From Pirellulales bacterium (GTDB lineage Bacteria; Planctomycetota; Planctomycetia; Pirellulales; JALHLM01): DNA of 5,946 nucleotides. The notes below the pieces were generated by a model. The model saw nothing but the letters and a program-made list of their open reading frames with translations. It was not told the DNA's origin and did not search any database. Of the stretch, positions 1 to 5,946 are shown piece after piece. Position 1 is the first letter of the stretch. Each line of letters opens with the position of its first letter. The stretch covers positions 1 to 5,946 of the forward strand of contig JALHLM010000396.1 of assembly GCA_022844585.1 (NCBI GenBank), given 5' to 3'. Both the position numbers and the translations under genes were made by a program.

Positions 1-920
1 AACTCGATCCCCAGCCGACCGACAAGGTCCTGGAGATCGGCACCGGCTCCGGCTACCAGGCCGCGGTACTGAGTCCGATCGTGGCCGAAGTGTATTCAAT
101 CGAGATCGTCGAATCGCTCGGTCAAAAAGCCGCGCGGACCTTGCGACGTCTCAAGTACGAAAACGTCCACACCAAAATTGGCGACGGCTACCAAGGCTGG
201 GCCGAGCACGCACCGTTCGACAAGATCATCGTCACCTGCTCGCCGGAGCAAATCCCCGAGGCCCTCGTCGAGCAACTCAAGGAAGGGGGCCGCATGGTGA
301 TCCCGCTCGGCGAGCGCTATCAACAGTCGCTGTACTTGTACCAGAAAAAAGACGGCAAGATGGTCGAAGAAGCGTTGCGCCCGACGCTGTTCGTTCCTAT
401 GACCGGCGCCGCCGAAGACGGCCGCCACATCCTGCCCGATCCGACGAAGCCCGGCATCGCCAATGGCGCGTTCGACGAATCGCTCAAGCAAAAGCCCGAC
501 GAACCGACCGGCTGGCATTATTTGCGCCAAGCGCAACTCGTCGACGAGGAAGGACAAGGAAAATACTTGCGCTTCGCAAACCAGGTCCCCGGTCGCGGCT
601 GTCAGGCGTTGCAAGCGTTCGCGGTCGACGGGCGCAAAGTAGCACAACTGTCCGTATCACTGCGCGTGCAAGGCAAAGACATCGCCCCCGGCCAAGACGC
701 GCGGCAGCTCCCCAGCCTGGCGATCACCTTCTACGACGAGCGCCGCGCGGTGGTCGCCGAACGCGGCCTCGGCCCCTGGCGCGGTTCTTTCACCTGGCAG
801 CCCGAGTCCGCCAAACTCCAAGTCCCCAGGCAAGCCCGCGAAGCAATTATTCGCATCGGCTTGATGGGCGCAGTGGGAGAGTTGGGCATCGACGACGTGG
901 AGGTGAGGGCGAGTGAATGA
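1..920 (+). CDS. pcm: Protein-L-isoaspartate O-methyltransferase, 5'-truncated by window edge, with C-terminal extension
   Basis: The enzyme transfers a methyl group from S-adenosylmethionine to the carboxyl of abnormal L-isoaspartyl residues, which starts repair of aged proteins. The frame is open from the left edge (first full codon at position 3), so the GTG at 81 is internal and the true start lies outside the window. Of 305 visible residues, about 9-17 form the SAM-binding motif I (VLEIGTGSG), followed by YQAAVL. GDGYQGW is at about 60-66, FDKIIVT at about 72-78, and FVPMTG at about 130-135 closes the catalytic domain. All match the PCMT family closely. A further 170 residues follow, which the usual enzyme of about 210 residues lacks. 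They include GWHYLRQ and end in GIDDVEV, and look like a beta-rich, galactose-binding-like module. The stop is TGA at 918-920. The next gene is convergent. Family assignment is very secure; the role of the extension is unknown. Confidence 0.95.
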   Translation, partial: LDPQPTDKVLEIGTGSGYQAAVLSPIVAEVYSIEIVESLGQKAARTLRRLKYENVHTKIGDGYQGWAEHAPFDKIIVTCSPEQIPEALVEQLKEGGRMVIPLGERYQQSLYLYQKKDGKMVEEALRPTLFVPMTGAAEDGRHILPDPTKPGIANGAFDESLKQKPDEPTGWHYLRQAQLVDEEGQGKYLRFANQVPGRGCQALQAFAVDGRKVAQLSVSLRVQGKDIAPGQDARQLPSLAITFYDERRAVVAERGLGPWRGSFTWQPESAKLQVPRQAREAIIRIGLMGAVGELGIDDVEVRASE

Positions 921-1056
921 CGAAGTTCTAAATTTGAATGTCGAATCAAATCGGAATGACAAAATGCTCGAATGACGAAAGACGAATGTTCGCGCACGGC
1001 GGCTCATTCGTCATTCGAATTTGATTCGACATTCAGTTTTAGGAATTAGAAATTCG
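921..1056. repeat. Large imperfect inverted repeat in convergent intergenic spacer (possible bidirectional terminator)
   Basis: The spacer between the two converging genes folds on itself. The 17 bases at 935-951 are perfectly complementary to 1019-1035. The stem continues inward with 954-960 against 1010-1016 after two mismatches, and outward with 926-931 against 1046-1051 and 921-924 against 1053-1056. A competing inner hairpin pairs 968-979 with 1007-1018. The unit gaatgacgaa occurs at 915-924 and 970-979, and inverted at 1007-1016. The first copy overlaps the TGA stop of the methyltransferase gene. There is no long T-run on either strand, so an ordinary intrinsic terminator is uncertain. 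Repeats of this composition are, as far as I recall, common between genes in Planctomycetota genomes; whether they are mobile, structural or terminating is not known from the sequence. Confidence 0.75.
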
Positions 1057-1064
1057 TACCCCCC

Positions 1065-4000
1065 CTACTCCTCCTCCCCCGGCGGCGATTTAATCCCCAG
1101 CTCTCGGTTCATCTCCGAGATCACGTTGGCGTCGCGGATCAATTCTTGCATCAACTGCGGGAAGGGCAGCGAACCAAACGCGACGGCGCGTTGGATGATA
1201 TACGGCACCGGGCTGTGCGGTTCCATGCGCTGTAGCGCGGTCGCGGCGTCGTTTAGTTGCTTGTAAAGGTCGTCGCGCGTCACTGCGCGCGGTGCGGAGC
1301 GCATCACGACGGTCTGCCCGCCGGCGCCATCGTCGACGGTTTCTTCCACGTCCGCCGCGGTTTCATCGCCCCCCTTGCGAGCGAGGATTTGCTTGGCGAG
1401 CGTGGCCCCTTCCTCGATCGATTGGCGGACGTAACTCAAGCCCGGCGCTTCGCTCGCCATCTTCACGCGCAGCTCGTTGACGAGTTGCTTCAACTCCGTC
1501 AGCGCCTGCGCCGAATCGTCCGCCAGGCGGCGGCATTGTTCCGGCGTGGAGTTGAAGACCGCCTTTTCGACGATATCCGTGGCCAGCCCTTCTTTCCCTT
1601 CGCGCGCCAACTGAAAATGCAACGCGCCGTAGCGTTCGCTGCCAGCGACGACGACCGGCAGGCTGCGAATCGTGTTGGGGAACACGGCGCCGCGGTCGGT
1701 GTCGTCGAGCCAGTTGAACGGCGCTGCGCGGACCTCGAGGTCGTCCTCGTCATCGAGCGCCGGCTCCAAACGGTTCCAGCAGCACTCGACGAGCTGCCGG
1801 AACAGATGCAATCCGTCGCGCAGACCAGCGAAGCCGTGGACGCGCGCCAGTGCTTCCGTGAGTCGCGCGGCGATGAGCAGATTCTTCGACTTCTCCGTCA
1901 ACGTCTGTTGGCAAAGTCGGATCACGCCTTGCCAATCGGCGCGGACCGGTTCCGCCGGGCGCAGCGGATCGTCTTCGGCGAAGTCGGCCGGATTGATCTC
2001 CTTGCGCATTTCATCGAGCTTCTGGCGCACATCGAACGGCACCGAATCGCCGGCCGGCTCGTCTTCCGAGATCGGTTGCACGAGCGCCAGAAAATCGAGA
2101 ATCGCCGGCGAACCCGTTTTGGATTCCGCGTACTTGGTGCTGGCCTTGACGGCCTCGACCATGGCGGACAGGTCTTGCGTGTCCATAGCTGCGCCCTGAT
2201 TCGCCGAATCGTCATCGGCTGTTTCGGTTTCGTCGCTGACATCGCTTGCCATTTCAGTCTCCTCGGCGTTCTCGCCGCCGCCCGCGTCGAGATCCGCCAG
2301 CATGGCGTCCAGGTCAAGTTCCGCATCCGCGCCTTCGGTCGATTCCGCGGCCTCCTCGTCGCCGCCCAGACTGGCGAGCGTGGCGTCGAGATCGACGTCC
2401 GCGTCCGCCTCGTCCGTGGTTTCCGACGTCGAGTCGTCCTTCGCTTCCTCGTCGTCGCCCAATCCGGCCAGCATGGCGTCGAGATCAATGTCGTCGTCCG
2501 ACGATTCTGAATCACTCGACGACTCATCGTTGGATGACGATTCGTCGTAGGAGGCGTCGTCGTCTTCGCCGGAACTGTCGCTGTCCGAATCGTCACTGTC
2601 CGAGTCGTCATCGGAACCGCCGAGTCCCGCTAGCAGCGCGTCGAGATCCGCGTCGCCCGAACTGGACGGCGTGCTATCGCCGGAATCGTCGTCGCTCGAT
2701 GAGCTGTCGTCGTCGCCGCCGGCCAAGAGCGCGGCGAGATCATCGTCCGCCGAACTGGTTTCGCCGGCGTCGGGCTTTTCTTCCTCGGATTCAGACACGT
2801 CGTCGTCTCCCAAGCTGGCCAGCATGGCGTCGAGGTCGATGTCGTCTCCGCTGGATTCCGTCTCGTCGCTCGAAGATTCTTCAGCACTCGACGAATCGGC
2901 ATCGCCCGTCGACTCCTCGTCGTCGCCGAGCGAAGCCAACAGCGCGTCGAGATCGACCTCGTCGCCTTCGTCGCTCGATGAGCTATCATCGGAGTCGGAA
3001 TCGTCGCTAACGTCGCTGCTCGAATCGTCATCCGTATCGGAACGGGAGTCGTCGTCCGAGTCCGAACTCGAATCATCGTCGGAATCCGAATCGGAGTCGT
3101 CGTCGCTCCACGAGTCGTCGTCAACGTCCCCGGCTGCCAACAGCGATGCCAGGTCGTCGTCCACTTCGGGATCGTCCGACCTCACGTTCGTCGACTTCGG
3201 CGCCGGGCCGCCTTTCAATTTTACGGTCTCGAACTTCGCTTCCGTCGGCGAGGCGAAGCTCACCTTCCCGCCGCCGGTCCAAAGGCCCGCCAGCAACGGC
3301 TGCTCCGCGGAAAGCGAGCGAATCGCCGCCAACTCAACGAGATCGCGCCCCTTGAACGACAACGCCGGGATCAGGCCCAACTTGGCCAATTCCGTACCCA
3401 CGGAGGAGGTGAATCGCACCTCGGTGACGACGCCGATGTCCTCGTCATGCTCATCGCGATAGGCGTGAACCGGCATGCTATCCAGCACGCGCTTCGCGGC
3501 CGGATTCATCTTCCAGCCCGACTCCATGAAGCCCAACGCCAGCAACGTCGCGCAGGCGACCGCGCTACTGCCCCAAAGATATCCCTCAGGGCGGCCGTCG
3601 AATTCCTCGAACGGAATCGAATCGGGCGGGCGATAGTTGTCGCCAAACGGCGGGCGCAACAGAAAGCCGGGCGTGGCGAGCCCGACGTAACTCGCTTCCG
3701 GCAAGGCACGCAATGCTTTCCAAGCGGCGGCCAGATCATCCGGCAACTCGTAGCTATCGAGCCGCGTCACGCCAGCTTCCATCCCGGCCAGGAACGGTCC
3801 ACCGGCATGCGTGACGATCTTCGCCAGGCGTCCAACGAGCGCCGCGTCTTCGACGGAGAGCCCGAAGGAATACAACCCGACGATCATGCCCCACGGAACA
3901 CCGTCCGCGGCCTGCGCCGTTTTGTTCACCAGCAAATCGAAGATCGCCGTTTGTGCCAGATCGTCCTGTGCCGCGAGATCGTTCCGCAATTCCTCGGCGG

Positions 4001-4487
4001 TCACGTCGAACAACAGCACCTGGACGCGTCGATCCTTCGACACCCGCCGCAACAGCAACGCCAGTCCGCGCCAGGCGCTCTCCAGCGATTGATACGCTGC
4101 ATTCCGGAGTACTTCGCGCATTTGGAGGGCGGCGGGCGAGTTCACCCGATCGTCGCGCGAGTCTTCCAGCTTGTTGAAGACGTCGGCGCTCTTGTAGATC
4201 GGGTCCGGATGGAAATCGTCGAGTTCCCGGAACTCCAACTCGATTTCATCGCCCCCGGAGGTGGAGAACGCCAACTTGGGGCCGATCTCCTCGATCAACT
4301 CGTCCAGGTCGTCGAACACGGCCTTGCGACCACGGAGCGATTTCAGCTCGTCGGCGCTGCGCGGCGCCTCGCGACCGCTCCGGCCGGAAAAGTCCCCCCA
4401 CACAGCAATGCGCAGCGGCGTTTCATCCGTCGCCGCGTATTCGGGGCGCGGAGCATCAAGCTGGCCGAAGTTCGGGGTGTCGGACAC
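1065..4487 (-). CDS. Type VI secretion TssB-TssC sheath / acidic linker / TssA (ImpA) fusion protein
   Basis: This 1140-residue protein combines three type VI secretion components. Residues about 24-98 resemble the small sheath subunit TssB (IAVWGDFSG, then RKAVFDDLDELIEEIGPKL and LDDFHPDPIY). Residues about 120-405 resemble the large sheath subunit TssC: QSLESAWRGL at 132-141, VPWGMIVGLYSFG, GLATPGFLLRPPFG and YLWGSSA at 303-309. Residues about 437-785 are a Ser/Asp/Glu-rich, presumably disordered linker. Residues about 790-930 match the ImpA N-terminal domain (DWQGVIRLCQQTLTEKSKNL, then FNWLDD), and the C-terminal part carries EPHSPVPYIIQRAV at 1089-1102, typical of TssA ends. I chose the GTG at 4485-4487 because family similarity begins just after it and the upstream in-frame stretch is Arg-rich, non-homologous and runs into a terminator hairpin. 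A weak AAGG lies about 12 bases upstream. The stop is TAG at 1065-1067. No signal peptide or membrane segment is visible, so it should be cytoplasmic. No stop or frameshift separates the domains. Canonical systems encode these as three proteins. Domain calls are firm; how the fusion works is unknown. Confidence 0.9.
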   Translation of the reverse strand: MSDTPNFGQLDAPRPEYAATDETPLRIAVWGDFSGRSGREAPRSADELKSLRGRKAVFDDLDELIEEIGPKLAFSTSGGDEIELEFRELDDFHPDPIYKSADVFNKLEDSRDDRVNSPAALQMREVLRNAAYQSLESAWRGLALLLRRVSKDRRVQVLLFDVTAEELRNDLAAQDDLAQTAIFDLLVNKTAQAADGVPWGMIVGLYSFGLSVEDAALVGRLAKIVTHAGGPFLAGMEAGVTRLDSYELPDDLAAAWKALRALPEASYVGLATPGFLLRPPFGDNYRPPDSIPFEEFDGRPEGYLWGSSAVACATLLALGFMESGWKMNPAAKRVLDSMPVHAYRDEHDEDIGVVTEVRFTSSVGTELAKLGLIPALSFKGRDLVELAAIRSLSAEQPLLAGLWTGGGKVSFASPTEAKFETVKLKGGPAPKSTNVRSDDPEVDDDLASLLAAGDVDDDSWSDDDSDSDSDDDSSSDSDDDSRSDTDDDSSSDVSDDSDSDDSSSSDEGDEVDLDALLASLGDDEESTGDADSSSAEESSSDETESSGDDIDLDAMLASLGDDDVSESEEEKPDAGETSSADDDLAALLAGGDDDSSSSDDDSGDSTPSSSGDADLDALLAGLGGSDDDSDSDDSDSDSSGEDDDASYDESSSNDESSSDSESSDDDIDLDAMLAGLGDDEEAKDDSTSETTDEADADVDLDATLASLGGDEEAAESTEGADAELDLDAMLADLDAGGGENAEETEMASDVSDETETADDDSANQGAAMDTQDLSAMVEAVKASTKYAESKTGSPAILDFLALVQPISEDEPAGDSVPFDVRQKLDEMRKEINPADFAEDDPLRPAEPVRADWQGVIRLCQQTLTEKSKNLLIAARLTEALARVHGFAGLRDGLHLFRQLVECCWNRLEPALDDEDDLEVRAAPFNWLDDTDRGAVFPNTIRSLPVVVAGSERYGALHFQLAREGKEGLATDIVEKAVFNSTPEQCRRLADDSAQALTELKQLVNELRVKMASEAPGLSYVRQSIEEGATLAKQILARKGGDETAADVEETVDDGAGGQTVVMRSAPRAVTRDDLYKQLNDAATALQRMEPHSPVPYIIQRAVAFGSLPFPQLMQELIRDANVISEMNRELGIKSPPGEEE
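2277..3161 (-). repeat. Eight-copy short hydrophobic motif array (D-L-D-A-x-L-A-x-L-G) within the linker of the TssBC-TssA fusion
   Basis: Inside the acidic linker a short motif recurs with consensus [DE]-x-D-L-D-A-[LM]-L-A-x-L-G followed by acidic residues. Copies, by protein residue, are DDDLASLLAAGD (443-454, degenerate), EVDLDALLASLGDDEE (510-525), DIDLDAMLASLGDDDV (549-564), DDDLAALLAGGDDD (581-594), DADLDALLAGLGG (612-624), DIDLDAMLAGLGDDEE (666-681), DVDLDATLASLGGDEE (697-712) and ELDLDAMLADLDAGG (723-737). A possible ninth, DTQDLSAMVEAV, is at 769-780. The DL-to-DL spacings are 67, 39, 32, 31, 54, 31 and 26 residues between the eight, and 47 to the ninth. The motif would form a short amphipathic helix in an otherwise disordered chain. 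It resembles the EIDALL motif near the N-terminus of flagellar FliM, which binds a protein partner; this is only a resemblance. Confidence 0.85.
2970..3107 (-). repeat. Ser/Asp low-complexity tract (43 of 46 residues are S or D)
   Basis: Residues 461-506 of the fusion protein consist almost entirely of serine and aspartate, broken only by single R, T and V residues. At the DNA level this gives GAC/GAT and TCG/TCC/TCA/AGC codons in mixed order. The codon mixing shows the tract is kept by selection on amino-acid composition or is old, not a fresh triplet expansion. Similar but shorter S/D stretches separate the later hydrophobic motifs. Such chains are strongly negative, extended and flexible, comparable in composition to the SD stalks of staphylococcal Clf/Sdr surface proteins, although here no export signal is present. 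Confidence 0.85.
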
Positions 4488-4631
4488 GGAGTCGGGGCCC
4501 TTGCTGTTCCGTAGCGTGGCGAGGGAGGAGCAGGCCGGGCGCCGCGCCCTGGCGCGCACCGGCGAACGGCGCATCCTGGCCGATCGTTCTATTCTTCCAT
4601 CGCGGATTTTCCAGCATAACTTTGCTGATCC

Positions 4632-4660
4632 ATTGTAGCCACGGTTTCGGCCGGTCGTAA
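4632..4660 (-). promoter_or_regulatory. Putative sigma70-type promoter for the TssBC-TssA fusion gene
   Basis: On the minus strand, TACAAT (5 of 6 to the consensus, positions 4632-4637) lies 17 bases downstream of TTACGA (positions 4655-4660, 3 of 6). This would start transcription near 4625 and leave a leader of about 135-140 bases before the GTG at 4487. It is the best-looking promoter in this spacer, but the -35 box is poor and planctomycete promoters are not well defined, so this is a tentative call. Confidence 0.35.
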
Positions 4661-4748
4661 CGATCGGACCGTCCGGGAAATGGGAACCGCGAAAGGCGCG
4701 AAAACGGGCGCGAAAAGAACGCGGTGAATGCGCGAACAGCACGCAGAG

Positions 4749-4820
4749 AAAAAAAGCCCAGGGAAGGCCTCCGGAAACCGTCCCATTGGCGGACGTTACC
4801 GAGGGCCTTCCCTGGGCTTA
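4749..4820 (-). terminator. Intrinsic terminator downstream of the toxin gene
   Basis: Positions 4754-4769 pair perfectly with 4804-4819 (16 base pairs, arm AAGCCCAGGGAAGGCC), and the apex can pair further through 4779-4783 with 4791-4795. On the minus strand the hairpin is followed directly by seven U residues (A-run at 4749-4755). It lies 15 bases past the stop codon of the ParE-type toxin, so it should end the toxin-antitoxin transcript and insulate the fusion gene from it. It also argues against any coding sequence running through 4742-4786. Confidence 0.85.
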
Positions 4821-4834
4821 TCGGCGATGCGCCA

Positions 4835-5179
4835 CTAGTTCAAATGGTCGGAGTCAGCATCCTCAAGATCGATTCGTCGTAGCGGCCGCATTGAAGCGCG
4901 GCGTATGCGGACGATATGCACCAAGTTGCCATCGATATAGTAGATCGCCCGATACTTAAACCTGCGGTGACCGAACAATAGCTGACGTAGTTCCAGCCGG
5001 AATCGCCGGCTTTCGGGTGCCAGCCCGCAGCGTTGTGGATGTGCCCCCAGCGTCGCTATAGCTGCCTTAAACCGTCGCTGCCAGCGATCAGCGGATTCCG
5101 GGGCGTTCCGTGCGGCGAAGCGGTATGCGGCGTCCAAGTCGTTGCGTGCGCGCGCTCCGAGTTCGACTCGATAGTTCAT
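4835..5179 (-). CDS. RelE/ParE-family toxin of a type II toxin-antitoxin system
   Basis: This 114-residue protein is the toxin half of a toxin-antitoxin pair. It has the ParE/RelE-type layout: a first strand (MNYRVELGARARNDLDAAYRFA), two helices with SADRWQRRFKAAIATLGAHP at about 29-48, then a C-terminal sheet with LRQLLFG at about 64-70 and YRAIYYIDGNLVHIVRIRRA at about 76-95. Sequence features fit the ParE branch, whose members poison DNA gyrase, better than mRNA-cleaving RelE, but the target cannot be proved from sequence. A tail of about 19 residues (LRRIDLEDADSDHLN at its end) follows the usual end of the fold and is acidic. Its ATG overlaps the stop codon of the antitoxin gene by four bases (ATGA), so translation is probably coupled and no separate ribosome binding site is needed. 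A strong terminator follows. Confidence 0.88.
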   Translation of the reverse strand: MNYRVELGARARNDLDAAYRFAARNAPESADRWQRRFKAAIATLGAHPQRCGLAPESRRFRLELRQLLFGHRRFKYRAIYYIDGNLVHIVRIRRASMRPLRRIDLEDADSDHLN

Positions 5180-5436
5180 GGATCGTCGTCGTCGGGGAGA
5201 CCATATTTCGCCCGCAGCTCTGCAAACGCCTCGTCAAGCGGCAAACTCGGTTCGCCACGAGCATCCGCTTCAAGGCCCTCACGGATGGCGGCGACCTCTT
5301 CTTCGTCGATTGGGTCGATGGCCAATTGGTGGAGCGCCGTCACCAATAAGTCATCCGCGGAAGCATATAAGCCCGTGGCCATATGTTGGTTGACGAGCTG
5401 CTGAACTTCCGGCGAAAAATCGCTGCCTGTCGCCAT
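5176..5436 (-). CDS. ParD-like (ribbon-helix-helix) antitoxin
   Basis: This 86-residue acidic protein is the antitoxin of the pair. The N-terminal half (FSPEVQQLVNQHMATGLYASADDLLVTALHQL, about residues 7-38) has the ParD/CopG-like ribbon-helix-helix pattern, including the typical G-x-Y-x-S turn, and should bind the operon's own promoter. The C-terminal half (EEVAAIREGLEAD, then PLDEAFAELRAKYGL) matches the ParD segment that wraps and neutralises the toxin. The ATG at 5434-5436 is preceded by AAGGAG with six bases between, which fixes the start. The gene lies 49 bases after the asparaginyl-tRNA synthetase stop, in the same direction, and overlaps the toxin start by ATGA. Autoregulation of the pair is expected from the family; I did not find a clean operator palindrome. 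Confidence 0.87.
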   Translation of the reverse strand: MATGSDFSPEVQQLVNQHMATGLYASADDLLVTALHQLAIDPIDEEEVAAIREGLEADARGEPSLPLDEAFAELRAKYGLPDDDDP

Positions 5437-5442
5437 GTTCGT

Positions 5443-5448
5443 CTCCTT
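5443..5448 (-). promoter_or_regulatory. Shine-Dalgarno site of the antitoxin gene
   Basis: AAGGAG on the minus strand lies six bases before the ATG at 5436. It is the only strong ribosome binding site in the window, and it favours high expression of the antitoxin relative to the coupled toxin. Confidence 0.8.
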
Positions 5449-5461
5449 AGTAGCCGCGTGA

Positions 5462-5485
5462 ATTATAACACGTCGCGCGTCGGCT

Positions 5486-5489
<4 letters not shown>
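5462..5489 (-). promoter_or_regulatory. Promoter of the toxin-antitoxin operon
   Basis: On the minus strand a perfect TATAAT (5462-5467) lies 16 bases downstream of TTGAAG (5484-5489, 4 of 6 to TTGACA). Transcription would start near 5455 and give a leader of about 20 bases. The -35 box overlaps the TGA stop codon of the asparaginyl-tRNA synthetase gene (5486-5488), so promoter and upstream gene share sequence. Confidence 0.7.

Positions 5490-5946
<457 letters not shown>

Larger units (their letters stand above)
4488..4834. other. Noncoding spacer between toxin gene and fusion gene
   Basis: This 347-base stretch holds the toxin-operon terminator at its right end and the putative fusion-gene promoter near its middle. 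Between them, CGCGAAAA occurs at 4697-4704 and 4709-4716, with a shorter CGCGAAA at 4688-4694; within these, GGCGCGAAAA is repeated exactly at 4695-4704 and 4707-4716. These lie upstream of the putative -35 box and could be a regulator site. The in-frame reading upstream of 4487 is Arg-rich and matches no family I recognise. I see no tRNA or other structured RNA here apart from the terminator. Confidence 0.6.

Noticed and set aside
96..647. 183-codon minus-strand frame over the methyltransferase gene
   Set aside because: It is antisense to strongly conserved methyltransferase motifs and has no recognisable family.
657..1007. Minus-strand frame with RHSS/FRFDS-like peptides
   Set aside because: These peptides are translations of the gaatgacgaa intergenic repeats and antisense of the methyltransferase extension, a frequent source of false hypothetical proteins.
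1257..2510. 417-codon plus-strand open frame
   Set aside because: It is antisense to the TssA and linker part of the fusion gene, is dominated by Arg and resembles nothing; high GC makes such antisense frames long by chance.
2277..3161. Possible CRISPR array or DNA tandem repeat
   Set aside because: The periodicity is at the amino-acid level within a coding frame; spacing is irregular and DNA copies differ at synonymous sites.
2671..3462. Ser-rich plus-strand frame of 263 codons
   Set aside because: Its Ser-rich composition is the mirror image of the GAC/GAT/TCN codons of the linker on the other strand; no independent evidence for translation.
3447..4514. 355-codon plus-strand open frame
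   Set aside because: It lies entirely antisense to the TssB/TssC domains, whose minus-strand homology is clear.
4488..4742. Upstream extension of the fusion gene to an ATG at 4742
   Set aside because: The extra 85 residues are Arg-rich without family similarity, sit across the putative promoter and begin next to the terminator hairpin; TssB similarity begins only after the GTG at 4487.
4589..4786. Small minus-strand reading frame of 65 codons
   Set aside because: It starts inside the loop of the toxin-operon terminator, has no ribosome binding site that I can see and no family resemblance.

Overview
The window looks like chromosomal DNA of a GC-rich bacterium, most probably a member of the Planctomycetota. 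Three things point that way: a protein-L-isoaspartate methyltransferase with a long C-terminal extension, a convergent intergenic spacer built from 'gaatgacgaa'-type inverted repeats of the kind I associate with Pirellula-like genomes, and weak Shine-Dalgarno use. This assignment is inference from style; there is no marker gene that settles it.

Layout from left to right. Positions 1-920 (+) hold the 3' part of a protein-L-isoaspartate O-methyltransferase gene. Positions 921-1056 hold a large imperfect palindrome between two convergent genes. Positions 1065-4487 (-) hold one very long gene of 1140 codons. It joins, in order, a TssB-like domain, a TssC-like domain, a roughly 340-residue Ser/Asp-rich linker with eight or nine copies of a short hydrophobic motif (consensus D-x-D-L-D-A-x-L-A-x-L-G), and a TssA/ImpA protein. 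Positions 4488-4834 are noncoding and hold a putative promoter for the fusion gene and a strong intrinsic terminator for the genes to the right. Positions 4835-5436 (-) hold a ParD/ParE-type toxin-antitoxin pair overlapping by ATGA, with a good promoter and ribosome binding site. Positions 5486-5946 (-) hold the 3' end of an asparaginyl-tRNA synthetase gene.

The notable object is the fusion gene. Contractile type VI secretion systems normally encode the sheath subunits TssB and TssC and the cap/baseplate protein TssA as three separate proteins. Here all three homologies lie in one uninterrupted frame, separated by a disordered acidic linker carrying repeated short motifs, and no other secretion gene is visible nearby. 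It could be a single-chain sheath-initiator or tethered cap, or a divergent contractile apparatus. The neighbouring genes are housekeeping (protein repair, tRNA charging) or a toxin-antitoxin module and do not explain its role.
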